From assembly GCF_015645445.1 (NCBI RefSeq), contig NZ_JADOGI010000012.1, positions 23,127 to 87,126 of the forward strand: 64,000 nt of DNA, given 5' to 3'. The translations under genes and the position numbers were made by a program. This document shows positions 41,343 to 49,259 of this stretch, one piece after another; position 1 is the stretch's first letter, and each line of letters begins with the position of its first letter. The stretch comes from Nonomuraea cypriaca (GTDB lineage Bacteria > Actinomycetota > Actinomycetes > Streptosporangiales > Streptosporangiaceae). The notes under the pieces are model-generated. The model worked only from the letters and a program-made list of their open reading frames with translations. It made no database searches and was not told where the DNA came from.

Positions 41343-42635
41343 ATGGTACTTGCGTCCCCCCTGCGCAGCCGGGTCCGCCAGCTGTCCGCCACCTCGATCG
41401 GCAACGCCATCGAGTGGTACGACTGGCTCACCTACGCGTTCCTCAGCACATACTTCGCCGACCAGGTGATTCCCGCTTCCAGTCACGCGGCCTCGCTGCT
41501 CGGCACGTTCGCCGTGTTCGCGGTCGGCTTCGTCATGCGCCCGGTCGGGGGGCTGGTCATCGGACTGATCTCCGACAGGCACGGCAGGCGCGCGGCCATG
41601 ACGCTGACCATTGTGCTCATGGGCATCGGGCAGCTCATGATGGTCGTGCTGCCCACGTACGAGCAGGCCGGCCTGCTGGCGCCCATCCTGCTCCTGGTCT
41701 CCAGGCTGGTCCAGGGCTTCTCCGTCGGCGGCGAGTTCGCGGTGTCGTCGGTGTTCCTGGTCGAGTCGGCCACCCCCGGGCGGCGCGGCCTCTATTCCAG
41801 CATGAGCTACTTCAGCTCCAACCTCGGGCAGCTGCTCGCGTCCGGCATCGCCGCGCTGTTCAGCAACCTGCTGTCCAAGCCCGACATGCTGAGCTGGGGC
41901 TGGCGCATGCCGTTCCTGATCGGCGCCGTCGCCTGCCTGAGCGGTCTGTGGATCAGGAGCGGCACGCACGAGACGTACGCGCTGGCCGAGGCCATCAAGG
42001 AGGGCCGGGCCGAGCGGCCGCGCATGTGGGACTTCCTGCGCCACCACCCCCGCGAATCGCTGCTGGTGGTCGGCATGACGATCGGCGCCACGGTGAGCTT
42101 CTACACCTGGTCGGTCTACCTGCCCAGTTACGCCGAGACGACGGCCGGCACCGACCCGGCCGAGGCGCTGCCGGCCACCACGATCGCGCTGGCCTTCTTC
42201 ACCGTGATCCAGCCGCTCGGCGGACTGCTGTCGGACCGCATTGGCAGGAAGCCGATGCTGGTGGTGTTCGGCATCGGGTTCACCCTGCTCACCGTGCCGC
42301 TGCTGTCCCTCGTGGACAAGTCGTTCTGGAGCCTGCTCTGGATCTCGTGCGCGGCCATGCTGCTCCTGACCTGCTACACCGCGGTCTGCTCGGCGGTCAT
42401 GGCCGAGCTGTTCCCCGCCAAGGTGCGCACCGCGGGCCTCGGCATGCCGTACTCCACGACCGTGGCCCTGTTCGGCGGCACCGCGCCGTACGTCGCCACG
42501 GCGTTCATCGACGCCGGGCACACCGTGCTGTTCGGCTGGTACGCGACCGTGCTCATGCTGATCTCCACGGTGGTGTACATCAGGATGCGGGAGACCAAGG
42601 ACGTCGTCGTCGAGGTCGCCGGAGCCGAGGCGTGA
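41343..42635 (+). CDS. MHS-family metabolite:proton symporter
   Basis: 430 residues and about twelve membrane helices. Signatures of the MHS branch of the MFS are present: SIGNAIEWYDWLTYAF at the first helix, RPVGGLVIGLISDRHGRRAAM after helix 2, the QGFSVGGEF helix, and LSDRIGRKPML in the central repeat. MHS proteins import organic acids, betaines and similar osmolytes. I use ATG 41343, with GAGGAG upstream (spacing long); ATG 41319 is an alternative. Its stop overlaps the dehydratase start (GTGA), placing uptake and breakdown in one operon. Confidence 0.9.
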   Translation: MVLASPLRSRVRQLSATSIGNAIEWYDWLTYAFLSTYFADQVIPASSHAASLLGTFAVFAVGFVMRPVGGLVIGLISDRHGRRAAMTLTIVLMGIGQLMMVVLPTYEQAGLLAPILLLVSRLVQGFSVGGEFAVSSVFLVESATPGRRGLYSSMSYFSSNLGQLLASGIAALFSNLLSKPDMLSWGWRMPFLIGAVACLSGLWIRSGTHETYALAEAIKEGRAERPRMWDFLRHHPRESLLVVGMTIGATVSFYTWSVYLPSYAETTAGTDPAEALPATTIALAFFTVIQPLGGLLSDRIGRKPMLVVFGIGFTLLTVPLLSLVDKSFWSLLWISCAAMLLLTCYTAVCSAVMAELFPAKVRTAGLGMPYSTTVALFGGTAPYVATAFIDAGHTVLFGWYATVLMLISTVVYIRMRETKDVVVEVAGAEA

Positions 42636-43576
42636 GCGGGATCCGGCAGGTACGCCCGCCCTCCGGCGACGACCTCGACCGCGCCTGGGCGGCGGTCGGC
42701 GGGCGGCTCGCCCCCACGCCGCTGGTGCCCACCGCGCTCGCGCCCGGCGCGCTGCTGAAGCTGGAGTCGTTCCAGCCGACCGGCTCGTTCAAGGTGCGGG
42801 GTGCGATCGCCGCGCTGTCCGCACTCCCGGCCGGAGTGGCGGCCGTCACGGCGAGCGCCGGCAACCACGCGCTCGGCATGGCTCACGCCGCGAAGGCGAC
42901 CGGCAGGAAGGTCACCGTGGTCGTCGCTGAGACGGCGTCGCCCGCCAAGGTCTCGGCGCTGCGGCGCTTCCCGGTCGAGCTGGTCAGGCACGGCCCCGAC
43001 TTCGACGCGGCCGAGGCGCACGCGCTGGAGTTGGCCGGTCGCGACCTGGTCTACGTGTCGGCCTACAACGACACGCACGTGATCGCCGGTCAGGCGACCA
43101 TCGGCCGCGAACTGGACTCCCAGGCCGCCGGCCCGCTCACCGTGGTGTGCGGGGTCGGCGGCGGCGGGCTGGCGGCCGGGCTCGGCCTGTGGGCCGAGCG
43201 GCGCGGGGACGTCCGGGTGGTGGGGGTCGAGGCCGCGGCCTCCCGCGGGGTCTCCGCGTCGGTCGCGGCCGGGCACGTGGTGACCGTCACGGTCGGCGAG
43301 ACCATCGCCGACGGCCTGAGCGGGAACATCGAGCCCGGTTGCGTCACCCCGTCGCTGATCAGCGGCCGGGTTCGGCTCGCCTCGGTCACCGAGCCAGAGA
43401 CACGCGAGGCCATGCGGTGGCTGTTCACCCGGCACGGGCTGGTCGCCGAAGGCGCCGGAGCCGTGGGCGTGGCGGCCGTGCTGGCCGGAAAGGTGGAGAA
43501 GACCGTGGGCAGGCTCGTGGTCGTGCTCAGCGGGCGCAACATCGCGCCCGCGGCATACGCGGAGGCCGTCGCGTGA
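42632..43576 (+). CDS. Threonine-dehydratase-like PLP enzyme (EutB-like)
   Basis: 314 residues from GTG. Fold type II motifs: LLKLESFQPTGSFKVRGA with the PLP lysine (about 50), TASAGNHALGMAHAA, and the phosphate-binding CGVGGGGLAAGLGLW. There is no C-terminal ACT domain, so it is the catabolic type. Pairing with a cyclodeaminase-family gene resembles the eutB-eutC pair of (hydroxy)ectoine utilisation, but eutD/eutE-type genes are missing here. Ammonia removal from a beta-hydroxy amino acid is the safe prediction. Confidence 0.9.
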   Translation: MSGIRQVRPPSGDDLDRAWAAVGGRLAPTPLVPTALAPGALLKLESFQPTGSFKVRGAIAALSALPAGVAAVTASAGNHALGMAHAAKATGRKVTVVVAETASPAKVSALRRFPVELVRHGPDFDAAEAHALELAGRDLVYVSAYNDTHVIAGQATIGRELDSQAAGPLTVVCGVGGGGLAAGLGLWAERRGDVRVVGVEAAASRGVSASVAAGHVVTVTVGETIADGLSGNIEPGCVTPSLISGRVRLASVTEPETREAMRWLFTRHGLVAEGAGAVGVAAVLAGKVEKTVGRLVVVLSGRNIAPAAYAEAVA

Positions 43577-44499
43577 GGGTGCTGAAGGAAGAGGAGGTGC
43601 GGGCCCTGGTCGGCCCCCGGCTCGCACTGGCCATGACCAAGGAGGCCCTGGTGGCGCAGGCCGCGGGGGCGGTGTCCCAGCCCGACCCGTGGCACCTTGA
43701 GCTCCCCGAGGCCCGGGGCGAGGTGCACATCAAGGGGGCCCACCTCCACGGTGCCACCCACTTCGCGGCCAAGCTGGCGACGGGCTTCTACGCCAACGCC
43801 GCCAAGGGCCTGCCGGTCAGCTCCGGCCTGAGCGTGATCGCCAACGCGGAGACCGGGTTCCCCGAGGTGATCGCCCTCGACAACGGCTACCTGACCGAGC
43901 TGCGCACGGGTGCGGCGGGCGCCGCCGCGACCGAGGCCCTGTCACGCCCCGACGCGGCCGTGGTCGCGGTGATCGGCCCGGGTGCCCAGGCCCGCTACCA
44001 GCTTCGCGCGCTACTGGAGGTGCGCGAGCTCGTGGAGCTGCGCGTCCACGGGCGCGACCCGGAGCGGACGGCCGCGTTCGCCGAGGAGATGCGCGCGCTG
44101 CACGGCTGGAAGGTGGTCGTCGCGCCGAGCGCCGAGGCCGCCGTACGGGGAGCCGACGTCGTCCACACCGTCACGCCGTCGCGCGAGCCCGTGATCTCCG
44201 GAGCCTGGCTGTCGCCGGGCACCCACGTCACGGCGGTCGGCGCGGACATGGCCGGTAAGCGCGAGCTGGACGCGGCGGTGCTGGAGCGGGCGGACGTGGT
44301 CGCGGCCGACGACGTGCGGCAGTGCCGGGCGATCGGCGAGCTGCAGTACGCCCCGCGGCGGCCCGCCGTCGCGCTGGGTGACGTCATCGCGGGCCGGGTA
44401 CCAGGCCGCACGTCGCCCGGCCAGATCACCGTGGCCGACCTGACCGGGCTCGGAGCCGAGGACGCGGCCGTCGGCACCGCGCTGGCCCGCGCCCTGTGA
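43573..44499 (+). CDS. Ornithine cyclodeaminase family protein (second copy, EutC-like)
   Basis: 308 residues from GTG, overlapping the dehydratase stop as GTGA. Substrate-side motifs: GEVHIKGAHLHGATHFAAKLATGFYAN (about 49-75) and TELRTGAAGAAATEAL. NAD(P) site: VVAVIGPGAQARYQLRALL. Only distantly similar to the copy at 36915, so not a recent duplication. Next to a threonine-dehydratase-like gene and an MHS importer it resembles EutC, which reduces or deaminates an intermediate of ectoine breakdown. Other amino or imino acids are equally possible. Confidence 0.9.
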   Translation: MRVLKEEEVRALVGPRLALAMTKEALVAQAAGAVSQPDPWHLELPEARGEVHIKGAHLHGATHFAAKLATGFYANAAKGLPVSSGLSVIANAETGFPEVIALDNGYLTELRTGAAGAAATEALSRPDAAVVAVIGPGAQARYQLRALLEVRELVELRVHGRDPERTAAFAEEMRALHGWKVVVAPSAEAAVRGADVVHTVTPSREPVISGAWLSPGTHVTAVGADMAGKRELDAAVLERADVVAADDVRQCRAIGELQYAPRRPAVALGDVIAGRVPGRTSPGQITVADLTGLGAEDAAVGTALARAL

Positions 44500-44532
44500 T
44501 CCGCCGGGCGTGCTGGAAAGGATCACGGTGGT

Positions 44533-45555
44533 GTGGTTCCGTCGAGTACCAGGTTGTCGGTGGCGCATGGCATGCTGCCTGATGTGGCGGGAACCGATCC
44601 AGCACTTGTGACCTTGGTCCTCGGCGATGAGGAATTGCTGGCCGAGCGGGCGGTGAGTGGCGTCGTCGCGGCGGCGCGGGGCGCCGATCCGACTGTTGAG
44701 GTGCATGACCTCATGGGGAGCAAGGTGACGGTCGGGGAGTTGACGCAGCTGACCTCGCCGTCGCTCTTCGGAGATCGGTCCGTGGTGGTGATCCGGTCGG
44801 CGCAGGACCTGGTCAAGGACGTGATCGCCGAAATCGTGACCTATGCCAAGCAACCTTCCGAGGACACCGTGCTCGTGCTGGTCCACCCCGGTGGGGTGAA
44901 GGGGAAGGCGCTGGTCGACGGGGTGAAGAAGGCCGGTGCCAAGGTGGTGACCATCAACAAGGTCACCAAGGCCGGGGAACGGCTCGACTTCGTCAAGGGA
45001 GAGATCAAGCGGGCTGGGCGCAATATCTCCGGTGACGCCGCGCAGGCGTTGCTGGACGCGGTCGGCACCGATCTGCGGGAGCTGGCGGCGGCGTGTAGTC
45101 AGCTGGTGTTCGACACGGAGGACAAGACGATCAGTGCTGCCGCCGTGGCGCGCTACCACAAGGGGCAGGCGGCGGTCACGGGGTTCAACGTGGCGGACTC
45201 GGCAGTCGAGGGGCGGCTCGCGGAGGCGCTGGAGCAGTTGCGCTGGGCTCTCGGCACCGGGGTCGCTCCTGTGCTGCTGGTGAGCGCCCTGGCTGGTGGG
45301 CTGCGATCGCTGGCCAAGGTCGGCAGCGCCCCACGCAACCTTCGGGGCGGGCAACTGGCCGGTCATGTCGGCATGCCGCCGTGGAAGGTGGATCGGGTGA
45401 AACGGCAGCTGAACGGCTGGGGGCCGGAAGGGCTGTCGAGGGCGATCCAGGCTGTGGCGAGCGCGGACGAGCAGGTCAAGGGCGGGGGAGCCGACCCGGC
45501 GTACGCACTGGAACACACGGTGCAGGTCATCGTGGCCAGCCGCACGGGACGGTAG
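44533..45555 (+). CDS. holA: DNA polymerase III delta subunit
   Basis: 340 residues. The HolA pattern is evident: VTLVLGDEELLAERAVS in place of a P-loop, ELTQLTSPSLFGDRSVVVIRSA (about 71-92), DAVGTDLRELAAACSQLVF and a C-terminal helical domain with LGTGVAPVLLVSALAGGLRSL. The delta subunit opens the beta clamp in the clamp loader. In most actinobacteria it follows comEC; here about 8.4 kb of other genes intervenes. The start is not certain because GTG 44533 gives 13 residues before the conserved part. Confidence 0.92.
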   Translation: MVPSSTRLSVAHGMLPDVAGTDPALVTLVLGDEELLAERAVSGVVAAARGADPTVEVHDLMGSKVTVGELTQLTSPSLFGDRSVVVIRSAQDLVKDVIAEIVTYAKQPSEDTVLVLVHPGGVKGKALVDGVKKAGAKVVTINKVTKAGERLDFVKGEIKRAGRNISGDAAQALLDAVGTDLRELAAACSQLVFDTEDKTISAAAVARYHKGQAAVTGFNVADSAVEGRLAEALEQLRWALGTGVAPVLLVSALAGGLRSLAKVGSAPRNLRGGQLAGHVGMPPWKVDRVKRQLNGWGPEGLSRAIQAVASADEQVKGGGADPAYALEHTVQVIVASRTGR

Positions 45556-45604
45556 CAGTCCCCAGACCCAGGATCCTTTGGGCGTGGGTCACCTGATACG
45601 GCTG

Positions 45605-46102
45605 TCAGCGGGTGGATTCGGCGCGCATCAGGAGGCGTTTGAGCAGGCCGTCCAAGGTCTCCTGGTCTTCTGGGCCGAGGGCGTTGACCATGTTCGCCTC
45701 GACCTCACTCCGGATCGTCATGGCCTCCATCCACAGGTCGTGTCCCTTGGAGGTGACCTCCACGTCAACCCGCCGGCGGTCCTCCGTGCTTCGTACCCGC
45801 CGTACGAGCCCAGATCTCTCCAGCGTGTCGAGCCGTCCGGTGATCCCGGCCGGTGACAGCAGCAGGTCCGTGGCGAGTTCGGAAGGCGTCGCCGCGCCGC
45901 CGCGCGCCACCAGCCGGTGCAGCGTCTCGTACTCGAAGTCCTGCATCCCCACCTCCGCCAGAGCCACCTCCTTCGCGTGGCTCAGGTGCTTGACCAGCAA
46001 CTGCATGCGCGACACAACCGCCTCCACCCGCTCGTCGAAGGGTGCCTTGCCGCGCCAGCGGGCCAGATGACGATCGACCGAGTCCTCCATTCCAGGGATC
46101 AT
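45605..46102 (-). CDS. MarR-family regulator
   Basis: About 165 residues. A winged helix lies in the middle: ELATDLLLSPAGITGRLDTLERSGLVRRVRSTEDRRRVDVEVTSKG, preceded by a helix pair and followed by dimerisation helices. The start is taken at ATG 46102; ATG 46090 (MEDSVD) is as good. It is divergent from an MFS exporter, and the gap holds two interleaved inverted repeats, so it most likely represses that exporter and itself in response to a toxic small molecule. Confidence 0.9.
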   Translation of the reverse strand: MIPGMEDSVDRHLARWRGKAPFDERVEAVVSRMQLLVKHLSHAKEVALAEVGMQDFEYETLHRLVARGGAATPSELATDLLLSPAGITGRLDTLERSGLVRRVRSTEDRRRVDVEVTSKGHDLWMEAMTIRSEVEANMVNALGPEDQETLDGLLKRLLMRAESTR

Positions 46103-46103
46103 A

Positions 46104-46149
46104 CGCCAGCGAGTATTTTGTTGACGAAACATTAGCTGGCGAAATACTC
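46104..46149. promoter_or_regulatory. Interleaved inverted repeats, MarR operator candidate
   Basis: CGCCAGC (46104-46110) pairs with GCTGGCG (46135-46141), and GAGTATTT (46111-46118) pairs with AAATACTC (46142-46149). The two repeats are interlocked rather than nested, in an AT-rich gap shared by the divergent MarR and MFS genes. This gives two overlapping symmetric sites, as expected when a dimeric repressor covers two promoters. Confidence 0.55.
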
Positions 46150-46158
46150 TCCCCAACC

Positions 46159-47457
46159 ATGATGAACCGGCTTCTGATCGGGCGATGCCTGTCCGCGCTG
46201 GCTACGGCCCTCATCCCGACGACCCTGACCCTGGCGGTCCTGCGGGCCACGGGGTCGGGCGAGGCGCTCGGCATCGTGCTGGCCAGTGAGATGATCCCGC
46301 TGCTGCTGTTCCTGCCGGTCGGCGGCGTGCTGGCCGACCGGCTCAGGCCCGAACGGCTTGCGCTGCTCGCCGACCTGACCCGATGCCTGGCGCAGGCCGC
46401 CATCGCCACCGAACTCCTCCTCGGCGTGCACCGCCTCCTCGACCTGGCCCTCTTGTCGGCCGTGACGGGGGCGGCCATCGCGTTCGGCAGCCCTGCGGTG
46501 CCGAGGCTGGTGGCCGCGGTGGTGCCGGGCCGTGACAGGCTACGAATGAACGCCCGGATCGGCGTGGCGACAAGCCTGTCCGCGGTGGCCGCCCCGGCAC
46601 TCGCCGGTACGATCACCGTGGCCGCCGCCCCCGGCTGGGCGGCGGCCCTCACAGCGGCACTCTTCGCCTGCTCGGCCCTCACCCTCGGCGGCCTCCGCAC
46701 ATACGGCCACTCCAAGACCGCCGCCAGAACCGTCGGAGCCACCGAACCCACCGCCGGAGTCGCCGGCGTCGTCGGATCGGCCGGAGCCGCTGGGGGCGTC
46801 GACACCGTTCCCGGGGTTGCCGTGGAAGTCTCCGGCCGGGCGTCCGCGGTCGCCTCCTTCAAGAGGGACCTGTCTGATGGATGGCGGGAGATCAGGGACC
46901 GTCCCTGGTTCCTGGCCTGTGTCCTGGGGCATGGCGTGTGGCACTTCGTGGCTGGTCTGTTCCTCACCCTTGGGCCCGTAACGGCGGTGCAGCATCTGGG
47001 CGGCGAGACGAGCTGGATGATGATCGTGCAGAGCGGCACGGTGGGCATGCTTCTCGGGGTCTTCGCGGCCCCGCGGCTCCCGATTCGCCGGCCGCTGGCC
47101 GTGGTTCAGGCCGGTGCCGCGGCCTACCTGTTGCCCATGGTGGCGCTCGCCGTCGGGGCCCCCGCCTGGGTGACGGCGGGTGCGTACTTCCTGGCGATGT
47201 TCGGGCTGGGTCTGCTCAGCCCGTTGTGGGAGACGGTGGTGGCGGAGGAGCTTCCGGAGGCGGCGCTGGGGCGGGTGCGTTCGTTCGACCAGCTGATCTC
47301 GTTCGCGTCGCGGCCGTTCGGCCTGGCGGTGGCGGCGCCGCTGGCCGGGGTGATCGGGGTGCCGGCGCTGGCGCTGGCCGGCGGCGTGCTGGCCGCCGTC
47401 GCGAACCTGGCCGCCATCCTCCCCGCGACACGGCCGACGGAGAAGGCATCAGGGTAA
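46159..47457 (+). CDS. MFS transporter, probable drug exporter
   Basis: 432 residues with ten to twelve membrane helices. The opening LLIGRCLSALATALIPTTLTLAVL and LPVGGVLADRLRPERLALLADL (helix 2-3 loop) match the MFS subgroup often called enterobactin-exporter or drug-exporter-like. A Gly/Ala/Val-rich loop (about 195-235) links the halves. Divergence from a MarR gene supports an inducible efflux role. ATG 46159 is followed at once by a second ATG. Longer frames extending upstream run through the operator region. Confidence 0.87.
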   Translation: MMNRLLIGRCLSALATALIPTTLTLAVLRATGSGEALGIVLASEMIPLLLFLPVGGVLADRLRPERLALLADLTRCLAQAAIATELLLGVHRLLDLALLSAVTGAAIAFGSPAVPRLVAAVVPGRDRLRMNARIGVATSLSAVAAPALAGTITVAAAPGWAAALTAALFACSALTLGGLRTYGHSKTAARTVGATEPTAGVAGVVGSAGAAGGVDTVPGVAVEVSGRASAVASFKRDLSDGWREIRDRPWFLACVLGHGVWHFVAGLFLTLGPVTAVQHLGGETSWMMIVQSGTVGMLLGVFAAPRLPIRRPLAVVQAGAAAYLLPMVALAVGAPAWVTAGAYFLAMFGLGLLSPLWETVVAEELPEAALGRVRSFDQLISFASRPFGLAVAAPLAGVIGVPALALAGGVLAAVANLAAILPATRPTEKASG

Positions 47458-47465
47458 CGCCGGAA

Positions 47466-47592
47466 GGTCAGGCATCCCGGAGGGTCAGGGCGGCCAGGAT
47501 GGTCAGGGCAGTGCCGGAGCGGGTCAGGTCAGCGGCGGGAGATCAGGTAGGGCTGGAGAAGGTCAGGTCAGTGCTGAGGACGTCAGGTCAGT
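47466..47592. repeat. Seven GGTCAGG-type motifs at ~20-bp spacing
   Basis: GGTCAGG occurs at 47466, 47483, 47501, 47522 and 47561, with single-base variants GATCAGG at 47541 and CGTCAGG at 47581. Steps are 17-21 bases, about two helical turns. The array fills the gap between the convergent MFS and ABC ATPase genes, and its last copy overlaps the ATPase stop. Sequence between copies is not conserved. Confidence 0.75.
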
Positions 47593-48275
47593 GCGGCCTC
47601 GTGTACGATGCCGTCGCTGATTTCCAGGACCCGGTCCGCCAGCATGATCAGGCTCGGGTCATGGGTGGCGACCAGCGCCGTGACCCCCTCACTACGCACG
47701 AGCGCCCGCAGCAGCTCCATGATCTGCCGCCCCGTCTGCGAGTCCAGTTGCCCGGTCGGCTCGTCGGCGACCAGCAGCCGGGGCCTGTTGGCCAGGGACC
47801 GCGCGATCGCCACCCGCTGCCGCTGCCCTCCCGACAGCTCGTACGGCCGCTGGTTCGCATGCTGCTCCAGCCCCACAAGAGCCAGCAGCATGCGTACGCG
47901 CTCCTCCCGCTCCGCGGAAGGCGTGCGGAGCAGCCGCATCGGCACCCCCACGTTCTCCGCCGCGGACAGCACGGGGATCAGCCCGAACGACTGGAACACG
48001 AACCCCACCACGTCCCGGCGCAGAGCCAGCAGCGCGTCCTCCGACAGCGTCGTGACCTCGTGCCCGGCCACGACCACGCGCCCCGCGTCGGGCCGGTCCA
48101 GGCCGCCGATCTGGTTGAGCAGGGTCGTCTTGCCCGACCCGGACCGCCCGCGCACCGCGACCAGCTCCCCGGGCAGCACCGAGAACGACACGTCGCGCAG
48201 CGCCGCGACCTCCTTGGGCCCGGTCCGGTACACCTTGCGCAGCCCTTCAACCACAACCAGGGGCGAATCAGTCAC
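47583..48275 (-). CDS. MacB/LolD-type ABC transporter ATPase (distal copy)
   Basis: 230 residues from GTG. Motifs: Walker A GRSGSGKTT (about 41-49), VFQSFGLIPVLSAAENV Q-loop, signature LSGGQRQRVAIARSLA, Walker B LLVADEPTGQLDS and the switch His in ATHDPS. This is the class that energises FtsX/MacB permeases for export or lipoprotein handling. It is the fourth gene of the operon that starts at 54903. Its ribosome site and start codon lie in a 42-base repeat copied from the end of the preceding ATPase gene. Confidence 0.92.
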   Translation of the reverse strand: MTDSPLVVVEGLRKVYRTGPKEVAALRDVSFSVLPGELVAVRGRSGSGKTTLLNQIGGLDRPDAGRVVVAGHEVTTLSEDALLALRRDVVGFVFQSFGLIPVLSAAENVGVPMRLLRTPSAEREERVRMLLALVGLEQHANQRPYELSGGQRQRVAIARSLANRPRLLVADEPTGQLDSQTGRQIMELLRALVRSEGVTALVATHDPSLIMLADRVLEISDGIVHEAALT

Positions 48276-48371
48276 CGGACGACTCCTCTCGGGCGGTCAC
48301 ACGCCAAATCAGGCACCGGACGAAAGGCCGAATCAGTCACCGGACGGCTCCTCTCGGGCGGGCCACACGCC
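48264..48371. repeat. Duplicated 42-43 bp segment with a third partial copy
   Basis: CGAATCAGTCACCGGACG-CTCCTCTCGGGCGG-CACACGCC is found at 48264-48305 and again at 48329-48371 with only two or three differences. Between them AATCAGGCACCGGACG (48307-48322) is a partial copy. The right copy encodes the last residues and stop of one ABC ATPase; the left copy supplies the ribosome site (GAGAGGAG on the minus strand), GTG start and first codons of the other. Confidence 0.88.
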
Positions 48372-49259
48372 GATGTGGTCGGATTCGAGTTCGAGGCGCA
48401 CCCGCCGCTCCATGGCCAGGGCGCTCATGAAGTCGCGGGGCAGCTGCAACCGCCCCACCCGGTCGAGCACGGCGTACTCCTCGGCGATGATCTGACCCTC
48501 TGCATCCGCGCGCCGCAGCGTCTCGCTGCTGGTACGCCCGTCGCGGATGCCGACCGTACGGTCCACCTGCTCCGACACCAGCGGGTCGTGCGTCACGATG
48601 ACCACGGTCACCTCCAGTTCCCTGTTGGCCTTGCGCAACGCGTCGAACACCTGCTCGGACGTCTCGCTGTCCAGCTCGCCCGTGGGCTCGTCGGCCAGGA
48701 TGAGTTGCGGGGAGTTCGCCAGCGCGACGGCGATGGCCACGCGCTGCTGCTCACCGCCCGACATTTCCAGAATTTTGCGGCTGGCGCAGTAGCCCACGCC
48801 CAGCAACTCCAGCAACTCCACCGCCCGCTCCCGCCGCGCCCGCCCGGAGCCCGCCAGCCGCATCGGCAGCTCGACGTTCTCCCTCGCGGAGAGGTACGGC
48901 AGCAGGTTGCGCGCCGTCTGCTGCCAGACGAACCCGACCACGGAACGCCGGTACCGCAGCCGGTCACGAGCGCTCATCGACAGCAGGTCCATGCCCGCCA
49001 CCCTGGCCACCCCGGCCGTCGGCACGTCCAGCCCGGACAGCACGTTGAGCAGCGTCGACTTGCCCGACCCCGACGCGCCGACGACGGCGACCAGCTCGCC
49101 CCTGTCGATCACCAGGTCGAGCCCCTGCAGCGCGACGACCTCGACGCCCTCGGTCTTGTAGATGCGTACCAGGTTGTCGCAGACGATGTGCGCGTCGCCG
49201 CCGAACGCGGCCTTCTTCCGCGTTGCCTGGGCTTCCAGCTCGGACAGGGTCGGATTCAA
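48333..49259 (-). CDS. MacB/LolD-type ABC transporter ATPase (proximal copy)
   Basis: 308 residues from TTG 49259, whose last two bases form part of the upstream permease stop (TTGA). Motifs: Walker A GASGSGKST (about 60-68), VGFVWQQTARNLLPYLSARENV, signature MSGGEQQRVAIAVALA, Walker B LILADEPTGELDSET and THDPLV. About 70 extra C-terminal residues form an unknown domain that ends acidic. The TTG start and coupling are typical of actinomycete operons. With the other ATPase and two giant permeases it forms an efflux or envelope-stress ABC system. Confidence 0.9.
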   Translation of the reverse strand: MNPTLSELEAQATRKKAAFGGDAHIVCDNLVRIYKTEGVEVVALQGLDLVIDRGELVAVVGASGSGKSTLLNVLSGLDVPTAGVARVAGMDLLSMSARDRLRYRRSVVGFVWQQTARNLLPYLSARENVELPMRLAGSGRARRERAVELLELLGVGYCASRKILEMSGGEQQRVAIAVALANSPQLILADEPTGELDSETSEQVFDALRKANRELEVTVVIVTHDPLVSEQVDRTVGIRDGRTSSETLRRADAEGQIIAEEYAVLDRVGRLQLPRDFMSALAMERRVRLELESDHIGVWPAREEPSGD

